64,000 nt of DNA, from contig OY997592.1 of the NCBI GenBank assembly GCA_963921825.1, forward strand, positions 23,315,432-23,379,431. Direction: 5' to 3'. The stretch is from Erodium maritimum (taxonomy: Eukaryota; Streptophyta; Magnoliopsida; Geraniales; Geraniaceae). Position 1 is the stretch's first letter. Each line of letters begins with the position of its first letter. This document shows, piece by piece, positions 58,200-64,000 of this stretch. The translations under genes and the position numbers were made by a program. The notes under the pieces are model-generated. The model was given only the letters and a program-made list of their open reading frames with translations, was not told the origin of the DNA and did no database searches.

Positions 58200-59592
58200 A
58201 TGGGTGAAGTTGTAATCCTTGCTACTTACGGTTGGAAATATAAGCTAGAGGATGTGAATTATAATTGGATATCAACAAACAATAAACTTGTTAGTTGTGT
58301 AGTTGTTGATAGTGTCAATGCAACATTAAACACATTGAAGGACCTCGTATATTCTAAGATCATGGTGATGGAAAGTGATACAGAATTGAAACTTACTTAC
58401 ATACCTTTTATGCTCAATTTTAGAGGAGTTATTCTGCCCAATGAGATTGTAGATGAGATGGATGTTCGGACGTTAGTATTGGAAAACATGAACCTAGTTT
58501 CTAGAACCATGTTACATGTATAGTTGATCAAGAAAGATACCAGTGGTGCGGAAGCTGAATCGGTTGTAGTTGGACCCATTGTAGATGAACATGTTGCAGT
58601 TGAGTATGGTGAATATGACAATCCGGAGCATGATAGTTATTTTGACATGGGTATTTGTAGTTGTGCAGAGAATGCTGGTAACCTAGTTATTTGGCGTCCA
58701 CCAAGAGCACGTGATTCAGAAGCACAAGCATCATCTCTTACCTCACCACTAGTAAGTTTGGATAATATCGAAAAGAATGGTCAAATGGTGGAGTATATTT
58801 CTGGAAACCAGCAGTTTCCATTAGATATGGTGGATCTAGAATAAACCATGATCGGTTTCAGAGATGAGTCAGATTTAGTAATTGGTAAAGAGTTTATATC
58901 CAAGAAACCAGTTATTCAGTATTTGAGAGACATTGCAAGGAAGGGTAATTTTTAGGTAGACCGAGATAGATCTTTAAAGGTGTTATACATTGCAAAATAT
59001 CATGGTGCTAATTGTAGATGGAGAGTGCGTGCAGCCAAAAATCGTGGATCGAATAAATTCTCTATTAGAACCTATAAGTCTTTCCAAACTTGTTTGGCTA
59101 GTGAGCGTAACTACCAAAAGGGTCAAGTAAATGCGAAAACGATTGCTAGTATGTTGGCTGCAAATTTTGCTGGAAGAAAAAAGATGCCCACTTTAAGGCA
59201 GATTCAAGACAGTTTGTTGGCTAGATAGTATGGATACATAAAATACTGAAAATGTTGAAAGGCAAAAGCAATGGCTAAAATCAAACGTGTAGGGGATCCT
59301 GATTTAAGTTATGGATTACTTCATGTGTATTTGCAGCAGGTTCGGAAGATGAATGAAGGCGCAGCAACTCATTTAGAGGTGGATGCAGAGAGTAGATTTA
59401 AATATGTTTTCATAGCATATCGGGCATGCATATTTAACCTTGCCTTGCGAAAGGGTATTGCAGTAAATGGTACGTGGTTGAAAACAAAGTATAAATGGGT
59501 AGTGCTAATTACAACAGGGCAAGATGGTAATCATTACAAATATCTTGTTGCTTGGGATGTGGTTGACTTTGAGAATGACGTTTCATAGACAT

Positions 59593-62130
59593 TGTAAGAA
59601 CCACCCTCGATCGTTCCCGGTCGAACCGGAGGTTTTTGGCAAAAGTTGACTTTTTACCGGAAAAGTCAACTGATGACTCCAGGAGTCACTCGGGACCTTT
59701 TCGGGACCCAAAAAGCTTATCCGTCGTTACGGTTAGCTTAGTTGGGTCATTTCCTTTCAAATGACACCTTTTGTGAAAAAGTCAAACTCAGGTCAAACTA
59801 GGTCGATTTTGGATTATTAACGAATAAAATAATAAGAGCTGGGATATTTTGGGGTAGGAGTGGTCCCCACATGGACACATGTCCATGTTAGCTTGGAGGG
59901 GAAGAAAAGGGGTTAAAAGACCAAATGGTCCCCACATATGGACAAAATAGAGAGAGATTGACTAAAGGACGAAAGGGACTTTTCCACTTAGAGGAGAAAA
60001 CCACATGGGGCAAAAATTCTGCTCATTTATTCATTGTGGCCGAACCCTATAGAGAGAAGAGAGAGAGTGTAAAACTCCATTGAAGCTCCATTGAAGCTTG
60101 AAGAAGAAGCAAGAGAAAGGAAGCTTCTTTTTTGCCATTTCTACACCAAATCTTCTCAAATTTACTTCATCTTCTCCATCTCTTCATTTCCTAGAGGTTG
60201 GTATGCTTTATTTCCTTATTTGATGAAATTGGTGTTGTGGGTGTGAGTAGAGATGACTTGAACTAGTGGGTTTTGGGTGTTGGAAGGTTTAAATGTTGAT
60301 TTGTGACAAAGAAGTGGAGTTTGTTGATGGAAATCACTTGGTTTGAGTAGTTTTTGATGAAACTCACCATGGGTCTTGAAACTTTGGATGATTTGAGGTG
60401 AAAATTGAAGTTCTAAAGCTACAAATGGTGAAATGGAGAACCTAGAACTAGTTAGGAGCTTGTTGGAGAAATTAGATATTTTTCCGGCGACCGGAGACCG
60501 ACCGGAGCTCCGGCCGGTCGCCAGAATCCGGCCACCGGAGGAGGGGATGACCGGCCATCGTCGGTGATCCTTAGAACCGGGACCGGCCATGGTCGGCCAC
60601 CCATGGACCGTGACCGGCCGGTCCGGTTTGGCCACACACAGCCATGTGTGGCCGTGGGGCCCATATGGCCGGGTTTTTGATGGTTTCGTAAATGGAATGG
60701 TCGTGGATGAACCTCGGGACGATGTTTTCACACTCGGAACGAATTATGGATATGATTCATGAAACTTCGGGAAAAAACGCTTATAAACTTTAAATGCGAA
60801 TTTGGAACGCTCGGACCTCGGAATTTAATTCCGTCAAGTGCTTTGGAACAAGTAAATTAGTTATGTTGGATAGACGCGAATAGGGAAACTTTCGGTGTCC
60901 CGAGGGACGTTTTCCCGATTCCGGGTAAAATGGGCCTTCCGGGCCCATTTTGATAAGTTGAGCAATTGAGATTAGTTTGGGTACTTCCCGCTTTAATCCA
61001 CACTTGCATTAGCATTAATTCTTGTACTGCTTGTAATCTTAGACTTTGGACCCGAGCGTGGCGGAGGAGGAGACTTTTGGACTTCGTGAAGTGACGAGGA
61101 GGAAGCTAGCCAGGTCGTCTGCTGCTGGATTGGATTGCTTTTGAGGTAGGGAAAGTAGCGAATACCGGTTTAATTGCGGAAAGTTACTAGTATGCATATA
61201 GGTTGCGATTACTTGAATCTAATTGTTCCAAGAGGAGTTGTATTCCGGTATGGTACCTACACCGAATGGGTACGCCGGTGTAGGGTAGTACCTAGGCCGA
61301 CGGTGTGGTCCCACGTATGTGCGGTCCCCCGGTGTGTCATTCCAGTATGATACCTACATCGAGGGGGTATGCCGGTGTAGGGCATCTAGGCCAACAGTTT
61401 GTGATTTGGCACTAGGTGTCGTGTTTATGCCCCGACGGATTTCCGGGAAGACATCTAGGCCGATGGTGTATTCTGGTGTGATGTATTGTGATTGTGCCCC
61501 GACGGATTTCCGGGAAGATATCTAGGCCGATGCTGTGTGTTCTGGTGTGATATGATAGAGTCGGGTTGTGGACAACCGGCGGAGTCGGGGACTGTGGTAC
61601 GAGACGTGTGCTTGTTTTACTGTTTTTTTATGCTTGATGATCGGTTAAGTGATGTGAGTGCAGTGTGATAGTGGTCGCATGAGTATGTTTGTGAGTGTGG
61701 TTATAGTCTTGTGACTGAGGATTGGTTTTGAGTTTTCGTGTGATGGTCAGTGGTGTGCCGTACTAGTATGCCCTAATTGGACGGTTACTCGTGGTGGTGA
61801 GCGGATGCTCATAACCTTAACTACTTTTCCTACTGAGCGAAAGCTCACCCCTTTACCTTGTTGTTTTACAGGTCCTGAGCGGGATTTGTGATAGCGGGAT
61901 TCTCGGCGCTTGGGAGCTAGCCAGGGTCTTGTCTAGTTGTCTAGAGACGTACTGTTTATTTGTCGTTAACTTATTTATTTTGTGTAGTTTTTACTGAGCT
62001 GTTGACTCATGAGGTTACTTGGAGCTTTTAAACTATTATTGGGGACTCTTTTTGGTTTTAAACTGTTGTATTATTTATTATTTTAAACTCACGTCTCGAG
62101 TCCGGTCAAAACCGGATTTGGGGCGTGACA
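59593..62130 (+). mobile_element. Solo LTR family 2 inside the MULE gene
   Basis: TGTAAGAACCACCC...GATTTGGGGCGTGACA, 2538 bp, perfect TSD GACAT at 59588-59592 and 62131-62135. Ends match the 16962-19306 copy. Donor-like GAG/GTTGGT or TTG/GTATGC near 60197-60201, acceptor TTGTTTTACAG ending 61871. 60480-60665 is GC-rich and palindromic (for example GGCCACACA-CAGCCA-TGTGTGGCC). 61220-61560 has repeats of ACATCTAGGCCGATGGTGT and GCCCCGACGGATTTCCGGGA. Confidence 0.92.
61230..61560. repeat. Degenerate tandem repeat in LTR family 2
   Basis: GATACCTACA(C/T)CGA...GGGTA(C/T)GCCGGTGTAGGG occurs twice (61248, 61350), and CCCCGACGGATTTCCGGGAA with ATCTAGGCCGATG twice (61430, 61497). Period about 68-102 bp. 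Confidence 0.7.
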
Positions 62131-62894
62131 GACATGGTTCTTCACGAAGTTGATGCCTTTGATACCGGATGAGGAAGACTTGGGTATACTTTATGATAGA
62201 TGTAGAAGTATCATCAATGTAGTGTCGGTCGTCTACCCAATTGCTGAACATGGCCATTGTAGGTGGCATCTAACCCAAAATGTCAGAACTCATGGCAGTG
62301 GCAAGTTATCGAAACTATTCAAAAAATTTGTTGATGCATACATGATGAACAAGCTCAACGTTGCGTATAAAGAGTTGAAAAGATTGTACCCCATGACGGC
62401 GAAATATCTAGAGACAATGAACATATAACGTCATCCATGGGTTAGATCTCACTTTGAAGACGCTCGGTATAATATCATGACAACAAACGATATTGAGTTT
62501 ATCAACAGTGTAATACGATGAGAGAGAGAGAGTGGCCTCTGATCAATATGTTAAATACCATGCAGAAAACGGTTAGTTCTTGGTTCATGTTACGTATGGA
62601 TTTAATAGAGAAATTACCGGTAGTTGGATCGCCTGTAACTTTAAAGGTAAAGAGTATCATTTCAAAAAGGAACGTTAAAGCAAAGGGGGTGCTAATAACA
62701 CCGCTGAATAGACACGGCGAGTATCGGGTTACTTGTGAAGACACTAACGTCTTAGTTGATTTTGGGATAAAGCGATGTGATTGCCGTAAGTTTGACCTCG
62801 ATAAACTTTCTTGTGCTCATGCCTTAGCGTGTTGTGAGCATGGTAGTAAAATTATTTTATGACTTGTGCTCGGATTATTACACGATAAAAACAT

Positions 62895-64000
62895 TGTCAC
62901 GCCCCAATTTCAGTAAACCGAACTCGGGACGCGAACGTTTTGAAACAGTAAACCATTTTGAAACCCTTTTTACAAATCGCTTTAAAATCACCAGTTGTTC
63001 AACAAAGTAATAATGACAACTCAAAATAAGTCCCAACAAGTGGACAAAAACATGGTATACGTCGCTAGACTCAAATAAACCCAGAATCCCGCTTCTAGCT
63101 CTTCAAGCTTCAGAAGCTCGCCTAGTCCAGCCTGCGAACGGTACATGTAGGAAAAGCAGCTAGGGGTGAGCGTTCGTTCACCACCACAGATAACAGACTG
63201 ACTACGGCATAATTAACAGACAATGTCGGTAACACCCAAAACCAACCCAACACAGGGAATGCAATCCCCAACCCAAGTACTCAAATGACACACAACAGTT
63301 ACCTTCCTCAACAGACTCAACACTCGGACTCATGATGTAAACCCGACACAAACATTGAATGCCTACTCCAAAGACACGACAGATAAATACGCAACACCAA
63401 CCAAGATCACAAAGGATCGCACACCAAACAAGATCACAAAGGATCACATTCCTGCCAGCTGCTCAGTGCCCAAGAACGCTCGCAACCTCCCGAGACTCTA
63501 ACTCGGTCAGGCCAGCCAAAGAACGCTGGCAACCTCCCGAGACTCTAACTCGGTCAAGCCAGCCAAAGAACGCTCGCAACCTCCCGAGACTCTAACTCGG
63601 TCAGGCCAGCCAAAGAATGCTCGCAACTTACCGAGACTCTAACTCGTAAGCCAGCCAAAGAATGCTCACAACCCCAAACCACACACGCGCGGTCATGACC
63701 CCTTTCTTGACGGGCGGGCCCCCTACCCCGTCTGAACATGCAGACGCGTGTGCTCGTGGACCCCTGTTTCATGAAGCGGGCCCCCTACCTCAGGTAACCA
63801 CAATCACAATCACAAACAAAGTTCAACAAACAGCAACAACACAAGTTCAGCACTCCACAGGCACTCATGGCCACCCAAGACACCAACCGTAAAACACGGA
63901 CTCAACAGCCCCACAGGCACTCACGGCCTCCCAAGATACACCAACAGTAACTCACGGGCTCAACAACCCCACGGGCACTCACGGCCTCCCAAGACACACT
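62895..64000 (-). mobile_element. LTR family 1, 3' end portion, running off the window
   Basis: Starts TGTCACGCCCCAATTTCAGT at 62895, directly after the MULE 3' end; the preceding AACAT (62890-62894) should reappear at the far end if this is a solo LTR. It follows 8837 onwards closely, including the 47-bp TTAGAGT repeats (63470-63660) and the start of the 57-bp minisatellite (63880). The putative acceptor is altered: sense CTACAT instead of CTACAG (63145). The palindrome at 63163-63180 has one mismatch. Confidence 0.88.

Larger units (their letters stand above)
58200..62862 (+). pseudogene. MULE (Mutator-like) transposase pseudogene, split by a solo LTR
   Basis: Plus-strand blocks in order. 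First, 58200-58844: an N-terminal region starting MGEVVILATYGWKYKLEDVN, then an acidic linker. Next, 58845-59230: MuDR DNA-binding-type domain (FRDESDLVIGKEF, CRWRVRAAKN, TLRQIQDSLLAR). Then 59271-59588: start of the MULE core with VNGTWLKTKYK and TTGQDGNHYKYLVAWDVVD. After the solo LTR, 62136-62428: TWFFTKLMPLIPDEE...HCRWHLTQNV. Last, 62429-62862: region ending in a SWIM finger (CDCRKFDLDKLSCAHALA). The first catalytic Asp (usual DGTHLK) is Asn. Stops at 58523, 58843, 58955, 59228, 59588, 62428 and 62519 confirm it is dead. The solo LTR TSD falls exactly in the WTWFFTKL region. Confidence 0.9.

Overview
This is a repeat-dense piece of a plant nuclear genome, most likely from an angiosperm. 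The evidence is plant-type Copia elements primed by initiator-Met tRNA, 2.3-3.4 kb TG...CA solo LTRs of the kind left by large plant Gypsy elements, a Mutator (MULE) gene with a SWIM finger, a TRIM, MITEs, and one intron-bearing gene of the domesticated hAT/BED type. I see no bacterial operons, rRNA, tRNA or CRISPR. The species cannot be named from this sequence.

Layout. 1-6.9 kb is poorly recognisable DNA with a large hairpin (about 885-1445), fragments of decayed coding sequence and a degenerate 120-140 bp tandem repeat. 6.9-13.5 kb is a chain of four inverted-repeat elements with related ends sitting in (TA)n tracts; the last is split by a 3.35 kb solo LTR (8837-12186). 13.5-15.9 kb holds a decayed, internally deleted LINE. 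16-19.5 kb is a short non-LTR-like element split by a solo LTR (16962-19306).

19.75-50.7 kb is one nest that can be peeled by matching target-site duplications (TSDs). A second non-LTR-like element (16-bp TSD, 14/16 identical) contains Copia A (19831-49415, minus strand, TSD GCTAC). Copia A contains solo LTR 25150-31706 (TSD TCAAC), itself split by solo LTR 27701-31111 (TSD CTAGC); Copia B (32614-44512, plus strand, TSD GTCAT); and solo LTR 44923-47795 (TSD ATAAC) in its right LTR. Copia B in turn contains a chimeric solo LTR 36125-39495 (TSD AGATA) and a solo LTR of the Copia A family (40733-42397).

51-56.7 kb is the only gene that looks intact: a minus-strand, four-coding-exon BED/hAT-dimerisation protein of 679 aa whose transposase catalytic site looks lost. 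Its first coding intron carries a Mutator-type foldback MITE with a perfect 9-bp TSD and a nearly perfect 215-bp tandem duplication. 57.3-57.5 kb has a truncated TRIM. 58.2-62.9 kb is a broken MULE transposase gene split by solo LTR 59593-62130. The window ends inside another LTR starting at 62895.

The most unusual signals are structural. Three unrelated elements carry arrays of small hairpins whose loops or spacing are conserved while the stems change with pairing kept: the Copia B leader (about 105-nt repeats, loop ACTAC), the 47-bp repeats of the solo-LTR family (loop TTAGAGT), and a 35-bp periodic array in LTR 16962-19306. The solo LTRs also share what looks like a conserved intron (TACG/GT donor, TTTTCCTACAG acceptor) preceded by an 18-bp palindrome. 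All of this was read by eye; no alignment, folding or database search was run.
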